NCBI RefSeq assembly: GCF_901000735.1
Contig: NC_081541.1
Coordinates: 682,001-746,000, forward strand
From: Corylus avellana
Taxonomy: Eukaryota > Streptophyta > Magnoliopsida > Fagales > Betulaceae
Direction of reading: 5' to 3'
Length of the DNA stretch: 64,000 bases
The position numbers were made by a program, and so were the translations under genes. Below, piece after piece: positions 12,066 through 23,085 of the stretch. The notes beneath the pieces were generated by a model, which saw only the letters and a program-made list of their open reading frames with translations, searched no databases and was not told the origin of the DNA. Position 1 is the first letter of the stretch, and each line of letters begins with the position of its first letter.

Positions 12066-12508
12066 GATTGAGACCCCATGGGGTGCAATAGGTTTCTTCT
12101 AGACCGTTCATTTGAAAATTAATGGTCTAGATCATGCTAACAAGGCATAATAGTAAAAAAAACAAAAAAAAAAAAAAAAAAAAAAAAGAGTTGAGTTGGG
12201 TGGTTTGGTGGGGGTGGCCAAACCATTCCTTTTTGGCACGGTAATGATTCGACCACCCTAAACTGGTCATTTGGTAGGGTGATTAAACTACTTCCTTGGC
12301 TAAGGAGGTGGTTCGGCCACCCATGAACTATCACTTTGAGAGTGGCTAAACCACTCTCTTTGCTTATGAGATAGTTCGGCCATCTCACCATTACGCTCCG
12401 CTCAATTTGTTTTTTTTTTTTTTTAACTTTGTTGGCATGGTATGGACCGTTAATGAACCAGGAAAAATTTATTGCACCCCATGCAATACCTAAGAAATCT
12501 GTATCCAC
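12066..12508. mobile_element. MITE-like element with about 70-bp inverted ends
   Basis: The left arm has CATGGGGTGCAATAGGTTTC, TAGACCGTTCA, then TGCTAACAA. The reverse complement of the right arm (about 12425-12500) has CATGGGGTGCAATAAATTTT, TTAACGGTCCA, then TGCCAACAA. GTATTTGG flanks both ends (12058-12065 and 12509-12516), a candidate 8-bp target-site duplication. The interior is an array of diverged GGTGG/GGCCACC-type units in alternating orientation between A and T runs. There is no transposase frame. An 8-bp duplication would suit hAT-like elements, but the outermost few bases of the arms do not pair well. Confidence 0.7.
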
Positions 12509-13357
12509 GTATTTGGATAGCATTGACATTGTTTAATGGAAAGTCTTTTTATTTATTTTTTATTTTTTAACTCCCTTCTTTGCTGATGATGTATTTGTTT
12601 TAGGGCTATAGAAGGAATTCAGGTTGGGTGCAAAGAGAGCTGAGAAGTTAATATGAGAGAGCATCCGGGTGTGTCCAACAAGGTGAAATCTACTTGCCCT
12701 TTCGCATAAACTGCCCATTACTATGTGCCACTTTCATTGCACACTGTCCCAAGTTCCCAACTGCTATCTGAACGCCCAAACATTCAAAACAAGATGGCTA
12801 TCTGGGTGTTAGTGAAATCAGTTATAATTACCATAACTTCAATTTTTTTGTGTATTTACTGAATTGACTTGGCATTAATCTTTGTATAAAACGTGAGGGA
12901 ATCCTGCATGTCCACAAGTGACAAGAACAACAAATCCTCTCGTTTTTACAACTCCTACTCCATATATGCTTTCGATCCAATTGCTAAGTTTTTGATTTTC
13001 TACAACAGGAAATTAATGATAAAAATATTCTGGGTTCTGATTTTGATGCCTGTTATTGTCTAGCTCTCCTCGATTCTAACACCAACTTATTAAATACCTG
13101 CTCAGAAAAAAGTTTACTAAATGCTACTTTCTTTTTCTTTTTCTTTTTTTTTTCCTGGGCAAATGCTAGTTAATTTGTTTGGATACCTAATCACATTTTT
13201 TGTTTTGTTTTGGAGCTAGAATTAGGTGAAAACTTTTTCCCACTTTCTATAGTTAATATAAGAAATGAATTGCAATATTATTGGTTAAGAAAATTTTACA
13301 TAGATTTTCTATTTATTAAACAGTTCGCTTTTGACACCTTCATTCACAATTAAGGGG

Positions 13358-13380
13358 TTTTTTTTTTTTTTTTTTTTTTT
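13358..13380. repeat. Poly(T) run of 23 bases
   Basis: A homopolymer in AT-rich intergenic DNA. No retroelement body was recognised beside it. Confidence 0.85.
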
Positions 13381-14163
13381 AATTAAAAAAATAATTATAA
13401 AGTGTTAAACTCTTAAAATTCCTTCTTTTTTTGGGGGGTCATTTTGCTACCGGCCGACCATTAATGGGAACTGTGGACCAAATTTCTGAGTAATTGAAGG
13501 GCTGGGACCCAAAGAATCCCAGTTGTGAAACCCACGAGTTGGAAACAACCGGAAGTTGAACATAGAGCCCACGTACAAATAAACGGCTATTCGACGGCGT
13601 CCGGTCAAATCCAATGCCGGTTCAGCCTACAGATACCATATTTTGTTTCAAGTAATTAGAGACAAGTAACAAGTAGATCATAATACTCTTATTTTTGGTC
13701 AAGAGGAAAGAAAGATTTATTCTAATATTTTCTAAAATCATTAATACATTTTCCATGCATTTCATAGAGTATGAAGATTTGGCTCCCTTGGTTATTAACT
13801 TTAATAGATTTTTAGGACTGGTCTTTGAATTATTGTGATTATATTTTGGTTGTATCCACTTTTAGGCACCTTAATTTAGTGCCTTATTTTAGTTAGTTCC
13901 TTTAAAAATGAGAAGAAATGGACAACATGTAAATTTAGGGTTATAAGATAAATATGAAGAATATTGTACTAACAAGAAGTGAATTTCTTCGATGTCTTCA
14001 AATCTCTCTCACTTTATTTGGAATAGTTAAATTTAGACTGGAGATAGAATATGATTTATATTTAAGAAACCCCTTCAATATTATCAATACGCTAAAATGT
14101 GTCTCCTCCTTTTTCACTCTCTTCTTTATATATTATCTATCGTTAAGAAATTTGTTGTTTTGT

Positions 14164-14440
14164 TAGAATATAAATTAAACGATTAAATTTATAGGTTTTT
14201 ATAAGCTTAAACTTTTAAGATAAATTGTGATTTAACATGATATCATAACAAATGTATTGAGTTCAAACATTGTCTCCGTCATTTACCTCTTATTTCAATT
14301 AAAATATTTTACATATTGAGCCTTATTTATTAAGAGAAAGAGCTTGAATTTACACGTGAGAGCAAGTGTTAGAATATAAATTAAATTATTAAATTAATTT
14401 ACTCCCATAAGTTTAAGTTTTTGAGATAAATGACTTAACA
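14164..14440 (+). repeat. Pair of about 75-bp direct repeats
   Basis: 14164-14240 and 14369-14440 both open with TGTTAGAATATAAATTAAA, continue through a related TAAGTTTAAG/TAAGCTTAAA block to GAGATAAAT/AAGATAAAT, and end in TTTAACAT or CTTAACAT. AACATGATATCATAACA after the first copy resembles a decayed TGGTATCAGA primer-binding site. This suggests an old LTR-retrotransposon fragment, although that is inference. Confidence 0.55.
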
Positions 14441-14905
14441 TATTTTGTACCTATGTTGTCAAATCAATCATTGAATTTGTACAATGGTTGATTTTTTTTT
14501 TTTTGTTTTTTTTAAAAAAAGGATGAAGATGGAGAGACAACATTTTTTTTTTTTTTTCATATAATATATCTCTTGTTCTAATCACCTCTTTAGAATTTAG
14601 ACAAAGACTATGGATTAAAAAAATGATTATTACATTGAAAACATGTCAAAAAAAAAAAAAAAAAAACACTGAAAAATAATGTCATTATAAAAAAATAATA
14701 TACCAACTCTTATAATCCTATTTGAATGAAACAAAAGGTGAACTAAAATCATATCCACCAAAACTCGAGAGAAAGATGTTATACTTCTAAATTATTTTTC
14801 TAAAATTTGCTACTTAAATGATGTGTCACGTCCAATATAAGATTGTGACACAATTTAGGGAGCAAATTTTGGAGAAATTTTTAGAATGATCCATCTCCAA
14901 ATTCA

Positions 14906-14913
14906 CCACGTGT
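14906..14913. promoter_or_regulatory. G-box CCACGTGT upstream of RTNLB
   Basis: A palindromic CACGTG core about 140 bases upstream of the RTNLB TATA-like element. It is a typical bZIP/bHLH binding motif in plants; use at this site is not shown. Confidence 0.4.
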
Positions 14914-15049
14914 ACGCTGTACTGCTCACACTGTTGTCTCCGATAAACTATATTGTCTCCGTGACGTTAGATCGTTCTCACTATCCGTTACGCTCCGAAG
15001 TCCGAAGCTCTCGCTCGTCCTCCGAACCTCAGCCTTTGCCTACCAAACG

Positions 15050-15057
15050 CCTATAAA
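15050..15057 (+). promoter_or_regulatory. Candidate TATA element of RTNLB
   Basis: CTATAAAC lies about 120 bases before the start codon. A CT run (15073-15093) follows, where the 5' leader would begin. Confidence 0.5.
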
Positions 15058-15175
15058 CGGCCCAGATTTCATCTCTCTCTCTCTCTCTCTCTCCCTCTCG
15101 AAATTTACACTGTTCTCGTTCTTTGAAACGCAAACACACTCTCTCTCTCTATCTCTTGTTGCGTGGCGGAGATCC

Positions 15176-17384
15176 ATGGCGGACCATGAGGACGAGCATG
15201 AAACGCTGGTGGAGAAGATCCTGGAGAAGATCCACGACCACGATGACTCATCTTCGTCGTCGTCCTCCGACTCTGACGATGGCAAGTCGAAGTCCTTCGA
15301 CTCTGCCAAATCAAAGATTTTTAGACTCTTCGGCCGTGAAAAGCCCCTCCACAAAGTTCTTGGCGGTGGAAAATGTACCCTCTCTGTCTCTCTCTCTATA
15401 TATAAATATATATATTTATATGGATTTGTATGTACATTTATATATGTATCAACTTATCCCTGTTTGTTTGATGAGGAAATGTGGGAAAGCGATTTAGGAA
15501 AGGATGAGAAATTTTTTACGTTTAGAATAGATGAAGAAAGTGTTTCATAAGTAACGATTGTTTTGTTATTTATTTATTTTTCATATGTGAGTTAATCGCC
15601 ACAAATCGGTTTTAGTTTATCTAGAAAAATTTCCGTTGCCCGATGCTACATTTTCTTTGCGACCAAACAGCGGAGCTATAGATCCGTGTTGCGTTTGATT
15701 GACGTGAGAAAAGGTGGCATAAGAAGCAGAAGAGCTAAAAGCTCTTTATATATTTATTTTACTTTTGTTTTCTGATATATAAGATTTTAGAGTTGATATA
15801 AAGTTTTTCTTATATAATGCTTAAGAATGTTTGCTAAATTGATTCTTTGCTGCATGGTTATTTGTACTCTCACGCATTAATGCTGTGGCTAATGAAGATA
15901 AAACAATTAGCGTGTATAGAACTGATATTTGAACCCATTTCTTTGATTTTCTCCTTTCCTATGATTTATGTGGTTGAATTTTTTGTTTCCTTTTGTTCTA
16001 TCATTACTTGGGTGTGAAATAATTATTCTTGAACAATTTAGAAGGGAAGATATTATTATTACTTCAAAATTATGTGATTATGTAGAGAAACAAGTAAATG
16101 CACCTATAACCAAACCTCTATTTCCCCCCCTGCGACCTATTGGATTCCCATTGTAGGAAAATGGACAATAGACGTGACCATGAATATTTTTTGAAGCTTT
16201 CTATTTGGAAATGTTTCCAAAGAAGAGGAAACAAACTTTATGGATTATTTTTCAAAAATTGATATCATTGTTTCCTATCTGTTCATTTCATAACTATGCA
16301 TTGTAAAAAGAACATTGCCGGAGAAGTGCCCTCCATATTTTATTATTTATAATCATTTTCTTATGTAATTTTTGGTTGCAGCTGCTGATGTTTTCCTATG
16401 GAGGAACAAGAAAATCTCTGCAGGTGCGCTTGGTGGTGCCACAGCATTGTGGGTTCTCTTTGAGTTGCTTGGATACCACTTAGTCACTCTGGTCTGCCAC
16501 ATACTAATAGTCTCTCTGGCTATCCTTTTCCTGTGGTCTAATGCATGTACATTTATAAACAAGTAAGGTGTTGGATACTCATTTCCATAAACCTGCTTGA
16601 TGTTATTTTATGTGGCTTTTAATTAGTGTGTTAATTGACCAGGTCTCCACCACGCATTCCAGAACTTCGACTTCCTGAGAATTGTGTCCTTGAGGTTGTA
16701 TCCACAGTGAGAATTGAAATCAATTTTGCCTTGGCTGTATTGCGGGATATTGCATCTGGGAGAGACTTGAAGGAGTTTCTTGGTGTATGTTGATTTCTCC
16801 CCTGCATGCCTGTTGTAGAGCCTCGTTTTCTATTGATTCCTCTGAATTTTTAGCATTTCAATTTAAACTTGCATGCTAGAAATCTGAAGTAACAAAACAT
16901 CCGTGCCAATAGGAACTCCCCATGTCAACTTTGCAATCAACATTCATATTCATAGATCACAGTTTTGCTGTTGCATCTTACCAATGTAAACACAGTTACT
17001 CAGACAATACCCCACTCAAAGGTTCTTTGTTGATCTGGTTATCAGGTTATTGCTGGCTTGTGGGTTCTGTCACTTGTTGGGAAATGGTTCAACTTCCTGA
17101 CCTTGTTCTACATAGGTGAGGATATCTATCATCTTTAATTGTCACTTGTTAATGTATTTGATTAAAAAGGACTTCTGATTAACTTCTCCTGTTAACTTGA
17201 CATTTTTAAAACAGCCTTTGTCTTACTGCACACACTACCTGTGCTTTATGAGAAATATGAAGACCATGTTGATTCATTTGCTGAGAAGGCAACGGTTGAG
17301 ATCAAGAAGCAGTATGTGGTGTTTGATGCAAAGGTTTTAAGCAAAATTCCAAGAGGACCATTGAAAGACAACAAGAAGGATTAG
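15176..17384 (+). CDS. RTNLB3: Reticulon-like protein B (RTNLB)
   Basis: Five coding exons (15176-15374, 16382-16562, 16643-16784, 17046-17115, 17215-17384) with GT-AG junctions give 762 nt, 253 residues plus stop. RTNLB proteins insert wedge-like hairpins into the ER membrane and shape tubules. The N-terminus is acidic and serine-rich ([19 protein letters not shown]). [21 protein letters not shown] leads into the reticulon domain from about residue 67, starting [20 protein letters not shown]. Two long hydrophobic hairpins follow ([20 protein letters not shown] and [20 protein letters not shown]), then the family signature [13 protein letters not shown] and a lysine-rich tail. Length is typical (about 250-275). 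The start sits in a good context (GATCCATGG), after a CT-rich leader. Orthology with RTNLB3 is inferred from position next to the MAKR and AAA genes and is not certain; other RTNLB1-8 members are similar. Confidence 0.93.
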
Positions 17385-18549
17385 AGACATAATGATAGTT
17401 TCTCAGTAGGCTTAAGTTTGAGATTTGGCAACTGTGTTGTCAAGATGGAGGTCCGACTCTTTATCTACAAGAGTTGGTGTTTCTATTTTATTGTTGTGCT
17501 TCACACAGACACAGTTTAAATGAATATGGTATTGAGTAAGATTTGTCTTGAGTTTTTAGATCTTGCTAGTTGGACTTCCGTTAGACGGATGATTAAGCTG
17601 GATAAATAATGTCCACTGTTCCTTGCAATGTTGTAGTTGTGTTCTAATGAGTAATATTCAACTCTTAACCATATTCTATTACTGAAACAAAGAAATTCTA
17701 TTCTACAACATTCATAAATATGCATCTTCTTCCATTCTAAATGACAATTCTTTTTATGTTTAAAGCTGATAGTTTCGGGCTTTGGACCTGGTTTCCTATT
17801 CATTTTTTGAAATTAGAAAGCATTTTACGCATTTCCGAGTAAGGCTTTGAAATTCAACCAAAAAAAAGAAAGATGCTTCAGCTGTTACGTGGGTAAGAAA
17901 CATCATCTAAAGGAACAACTTTAGTAGCTTTTGACCCAACCATGCCTTTTACTGATTCAAAAGAGACCGTGGCAAGCCTAATATTGGAGATTATTTTTTT
18001 AGACTGTTAATTTTTATCAAAATCTCTAAACTCAATACAAAATTATCAAGTTATGATATAAAATTTTGACTCATTTAAATTAAATGAGTTAGATTAAAAT
18101 TGAATTATATAATTTTATACCTATGCATCGATACAACACAAATTTTACGTGACATTAGTACTGATAATTTTTGAAATGATCTGCAAACTTGACACAAATC
18201 TAATATGAAATTAGTGAGTTAAAAGTTAAAAAATTTAACCCATTTAATTAAATAGTTAATTTATATAATTTTATACTCATACTTCGATACAACTTGAACT
18301 CGACATGCAAATACAAATTATAACCCCTATCTTTGTTTCTTTTTTCTGATAGTGGAATTTGAGATCGCAAGGATCATAACAACTTCATAACGTAGTGTAA
18401 TTTTGAGGAGTTCAAAAGCAACCCTGATACATATACCAAGCCCATTTTTGAGATTTAGGAATCCGTCTCCGTTAATCAGTTCTGTACAATATCCTTCACT
18501 AGGACATTCAATACGTTAAATATATACAAAATGAAAGGACTCCACCGAT
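17385..18549. other. Convergent 3' region between RTNLB and the F-box gene
   Basis: It contains the two 3' UTRs and an interspersed repeat in the middle (18000-18335). No coding sequence is supported; the frame at 17516-17803 (-) shows no family motif. Confidence 0.6.
18000..18335 (+). repeat. Interspersed repeat copy, ATTTAATTAAATGGGT family
   Basis: It shares ordered blocks with 11370-11690: CATTTAAATTAAATGAGTTA, AATTTTATACCTATGCATCG, ATACAACTTGAACTCGACAT and AAATACAAATTATAACCCCT. It also repeats the unit twice internally. Confidence 0.7.
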
Positions 18550-20776
18550 TTACTTCCTAATGGAAGGCTTCTGTTGGGGTGCGGTCATGTGTCTTGGATA
18601 GGCCCATAACCTGGAAATTGACCCTCCATCAGAATCACTATCACTATCTGAGGAAGATATAAATTGTAATGAATCATCCAAAATATACTCCACAACCTGA
18701 AAAAATTTACACACTGATCAGTTTGAAGTTCTACAGAATTCCACAGTCAATGCCATTACTTGTCAAGTCAAGAACTACAATCACACTAATGTAACCTCAA
18801 CACTTTAGAAGCCTCAAAAGTGCCTGTTTGAATTGTGTGATATCTAAATCAGGAGAGCTAGTGTACTATGGTATTTAACGGCAGGGAGACATTCGGTCAC
18901 CAACTCATAAAAAACCCAGAAGGGAAACCTGAAACTTTGCTTGATCAAGAAAGTACCTGGCAAGGTGATACACGCTTTAGCTGCTGATTTTCAGAATTTA
19001 GTCCATGATGTCCATTGGAGCATTTCAAGTTACTGAGCCAAACTATAGTGTCACAGTGTCCACAGTATCCCCTACTAGATGTTAAATTCTTTGACGCATT
19101 GCCTGTAATCCAAGCAGATATATAGTATCAGAAAGGAGGAGAGATCATTTGCATTCAAAGTTGATAGGTAGGAATACCAAGGATCTAAGTTCTGTTTTGT
19201 GTGCGTGTAAGAGAGAGAGAGAGAGCGCGTTGCTCCAGATCATCATAGCCGGGTGACTGGGAGGATGATTGAAATTAAAGATATTGAAATACAATTACGA
19301 CAGCGACTCGGTATTGCAGTAGAAGACTGATATCTTTTATATTGGGTTCAAATAAAAAATCTTACATTCCTTCAACATCTATTACAGTTTTTCCTTTTGC
19401 ATTTAAATCAAGTAAAAAATAGTCTCGTGTGTAGTCTCGTGTGTATGCACCTGCATGAATTCTTCGAGGTCCATTTATTAGGTGCTACCAAAATTACTTG
19501 CACATCATATGCGCACTAAAAATTGCAAAGAACAAATTGAAAACGTGTATGCTACCAAAGTCATGATCTTGACATAAATTTTTTTGGGTACAATCATTCT
19601 ACCAGGAAGCTTTTTGATGTGATAACAAGGGGGAAAAAGGCTGATCTACCCATAAGATTATTCATATTGGTGATTTGCTGTCAAAGATCTATCAAAGTGG
19701 GACATAGTATCATAAGAAAAAAAGAAAAGAAAGATATCCAGTCAAAATATATATTAAATGACTCTGAATCCACATACCTATATATGCTCTTTTAAAGGCC
19801 TCTCTCCAGTCAATACTGCTTGTATTCATGTCCTCCTCTAAAAATCTAAATTCTTCATCTTCAACTGGTCTACCAATCTGATGTCCCTTACTCTTCAAAC
19901 AATGATCAAAATTACTAAAAATGGAAGAATATTGCAACTGCCATAGATGGTCATCACTTGCTGCTAAGTTCCACGACCTTCACATAAAGAATCCAAGGTT
20001 ATTATTATTTATTTATTATAAGCAATTAACCCCAAGGGGAGGAGGAATGAGAGATTCGAACTAGTAACCTCCACTTCATAAGACGCGGTCACATCCAATT
20101 GAACTACCCCTTAGGGTTAACAACCAAGATTATTAAGTGAGTAGAAAATCAAATTTGAGGGAATCTCACAACAGATGCAATTTACAAGGCCACTAGTTAA
20201 ATGGTTTAATTTGACAAGTGGACGTCCATATGCTCCAGATGTTGGATATATGTGCTCAATATAATGTAATAACATTCCACAAACATAATGGCAGGAACAA
20301 TTACCAGCAGACTAGTCCAACTGAAACTAAAGATTGCAGATCTAGAAAACTGAAGATGTGCATAAGAATATCTTGTGGCAGTTGGGCAGAACCTGAAATT
20401 GTGAGGAGGAAAAAAAATTATGAAGCCTTGTATATAGCTAAAACAGAGATTAGCTGGTAAATTTTAATGAGCTTCTCTGCCTCCAAAAAGGAAAATATAG
20501 TCAGATAAATAATAACGTCAAACCCTTTTCTGCAATAAAAATGACCTCTTTCTTCTTGGTGGGCTTTATAGCGCCTCTTATGAGCAACCATCGCATGCTT
20601 AAATTCAGTAATAGCCAGATTTCTCTTCTGCTTTGGCAACGCAGCCTCTGCACTCTGATGGAGAATATGGGCGGCTGAAACAGCAGTGCGTATCTGCATT
20701 CTAGCATTAAAATATCCATCAAATAACAATGGGTGCTTCATCCATGATATAAAAAAAGCATTCAAAAGATAATCGC

Positions 20777-20813
<37 letters not shown>

Positions 20814-21569
20814 ACTGATGTTTGTGACCAGTCTCACCAATCTCCTCCCAAAGCGAAAGCCACAAAAGCTAGTTCTTGATTAGAATGGACAGCAATATGA
20901 GGGATGGATGCAATTATTACAATTAAACTGCGATTGCATTTTTAGCACAAACCCAAGTATAAGAAAACCAAAGTATCAATCATGCATTTGATTCCAAAGT
21001 ATCAACCACAGTATAAATTGCCCCTTTTTCTGTTAATTTTCAATGTCTTCCATCATATCTTTACAAAATTTCCAGATGACCCGAAAACGTCCAAGATTGC
21101 ATGATTCCATCGGAGTATTTACAGAATTTCTACATAATCCAATCTGTTCCATCTTAAGTCAGAGATTTCAACTCAAAAATTCCCGACTTTGAATCACATA
21201 AACATCCCAAATCTACTTCTATCTTCTTTAAGTAATATCCACCAGAAAAATCAAATGGATTACAAATTCACATGAAAGAAATATCATTACAAGAGTCCGC
21301 AAAATTCACATGTAACATGAAAATTTAGATGAGCATAAAATTCGAATTAAAGATGCGAAATTGAGAATTGGGCTAAATGCTTACTCAGGAAGGAGACGGA
21401 AGGCGGTGAGGGTGTCTTGGAAGACAAGGGATTGCAAATTTTTGGGCAGTTTGTTGTAAGCGGCTCTCAGAATGAAGCTGAGCTCTTTGCAGGCTATTGG
21501 GTATCGGTAGATTCTTGGCAGCGATTCACTCAATCCCAGTTTTTGGTACCTCTCTAATTGGTTTGACAT
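18550..21569 (-). CDS. F-box protein with C-terminal Cys/His site (At5g52880-like)
   Basis: Six exons (21385-21569, 20546-20700, 20305-20392, 19778-19977, 18957-19102, 18550-18696) join to 921 nt, 306 residues. The small third exon supplies the F-box LPQDILMHIFSFLDLQSLVSVGLVC (from residue 118), continued across the junction as WSWNLAASDDHLWQLQY. An F-box binds SKP1 in SCF ubiquitin ligases; the substrate is unknown. The N-terminus (MSNQLERYQKLGLSESLPRIYRYPIACKELSFILRAAY) is helical and very like my memory of the plant family represented by At5g52880. C223-x2-C226-x10-C237-x3-H241 could bind zinc. The tail is acidic and serine-rich (ISSSDSDSDSD). All junctions are GT-AG; the exon 2 donor (GTCATT) is weak. 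A SINE sits in intron 3 and a GA microsatellite in intron 1. The order MAKR, F-box, AAA matches the Arabidopsis locus as I recall it. Confidence 0.9.
20005..20123 (-). mobile_element. tRNA-derived SINE in intron 3 of the F-box gene
   Basis: On the minus strand the element begins near CCTAAGGGG. It has an A-box-like TAGTTCAATTGG (20095-20106) and a B-box-like AGTTCGAATC (20053-20062), the spacing of an RNA polymerase III promoter, and ends in an A/T-rich tail. CCAAGATTATTA (20124-20135) and CCAAGGTTATTA (19993-20004) flank it, a 12-bp target-site duplication with one mismatch. It shares the gene's orientation. It lacks cloverleaf-quality stems, so it is not a functional tRNA gene. Confidence 0.82.
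20779..20811. repeat. (GA)n microsatellite in F-box gene intron 1
   Basis: Sixteen uninterrupted GA units, about 80 bases upstream of exon 2 in the transcript. As CT on the transcribed strand it could join the polypyrimidine environment. Likely polymorphic in length. Confidence 0.9.
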
Positions 21570-23085
21570 CGTGGGATTGACAGAAGGAGCGGGATCAAAC
21601 GCTAGAGTTTGAGTGAGAGAAGGAGAGATTATGTTATGAAAATCATCATCTGGATAAAATAAAAAAATGATGATCAACGCGACCAGTCAGCGAGCGGGGT
21701 ATCGGTTGTTTTCTATTGGGCATGTTTGCCAAGGACCGGACCAAAGACCAAAAAATTCATCTCAAAATTGACTCCACCTCCTTTTTGAAGTCCTTTGCCA
21801 AACACACCTTAAGTGACTTCTATGCAAAAGGCTGGGAATTCAAGTCAAAATTGGTTGAAATGACAGATTGAAAGGTGCAACATAGGGGGTTATAGAAGTT
21901 TATGTTTCTTTTTTGTCAAATGCTGAGACAAGATGACGTGTATTGGATACAGCGTGTCACATTTTTTATTGGTAGGATGAGCACAATATGACAGATGGCA
22001 AATTTTTTGTTAATTACCAAGTGGAAAATCTCGTCATTAGAGCAAAACTTCAGTATTTATATAGCATTTTGTGTTGAACAATGATATGTTGGCCACTTAT
22101 CCTTTGTTAGGAAGCATAATGTTTCATTGTGATTAATGTTTGGTTTGGTTTAATGGTTTCCAAATGTACTCTTTAAAAAAGTGGTGATTTTTAAAATTTA
22201 GTTAATAAAAATATAAATTTTAAAAATATTTATTTTAAAATTGTAGTTCAACCTTTAAAACGCAGATAATCTTTTAATCTTCATCGCTTGGATGACTGAC
22301 AGAGTTACCTTTAGTTCTAGTTACCTTTGGATGTGTGAGAAAATTTTGAAATTTGGTTCTATTTGCTAGGCCTTGCCAGTTAATTTACACCACATTGGGT
22401 TTTATGTGTTTTAAGAGAATTTTTTGAAATCTGGTCGTCTTCTTTCTCTCTTACCAACAAAAGGCTATGTGAAATCTTCCACTATTTGTCTCATAGGGCA
22501 CAAGTTACTGTCTCAGTTTTTCATGTATGTTTCTGCCGGCCTGTAGCAAATTTTGATATGTCAAATGAACATTAAAGGTCAAACGTAGCTTCTCATGCCT
22601 GGTAAAGACATTGTCACATAATATTTGTAGCAAACTCTACAAGAGTAACAAGTACTGTACTAATCAAAGTTTACATGAAACAAATTTACAAATGCTACTC
22701 TATGAGGATGTAGTCTGTAGGGTACAGCATATAAAACAATTTAAATACAAGTTCCTCTCACTCTCTACAAACCTATGCATTTCCAAACACCACAAATTCA
22801 CAGAAAATAGGATTAAAGATTGGTGCTACTTGGTTTATAGAATGGCCTAACAGATAATGAGAACCCTCTCTCTCTCTCTTAAACATGATGTACAAAATGC
22901 ACACTGAAATAAACTCTCCTGCGATTTTCAGGATATCTGTCCTTGAGGATTTGGCACTAGAACATCCCATTCAATTCGACATTGAATTCCAGGCGAAGGG
23001 CTTAATTTCCAGCTTCCCCTAACTTATACATCCTTTCACAATGAACGGCACTGATGAGCTAGATGAGATATCTGCTTTCTACAAT
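21570..23085. other. Promoter of the F-box gene and 3' flank of the AAA gene
   Basis: The F-box gene promoter should lie just right of 21569; no clear TATA box is seen. The AAA ATPase 3' UTR ends somewhere left of 23086. No additional coding sequence is supported. Confidence 0.5.

Larger units (their letters stand above)
7314..14900. other. Intergenic region between divergent MAKR5-like and RTNLB genes
   Basis: This 7.6-kb AT-rich stretch holds no supported gene. A leucine/phenylalanine-rich frame at 8377-8790 (-) looks like translated CT-rich DNA. A frame at 9719-9979 (+) is serine-rich without recognisable motifs. The repeats found here are listed separately: the orphan frame at 10.9 kb, the repeat family at 11.37 kb, the MITE at 12.07 kb and the direct repeats at 14.16 kb. 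Confidence 0.55.

Noticed and set aside
20053..20106. Possible tRNA gene from A and B boxes
   Set aside because: No acceptor stem or anticodon arm could be formed, and the sequence has a tail and target-site duplication, so it is a SINE.
20460..20546. Read-through of F-box exon 2 giving GFDVIIYLTIFSFLEAEKLI, which looks F-box-like
   Set aside because: The true F-box (LPQDILMHIFSFLD) is in a separate exon at 20305-20392 that joins in frame to both neighbours; the read-through is intron sequence.
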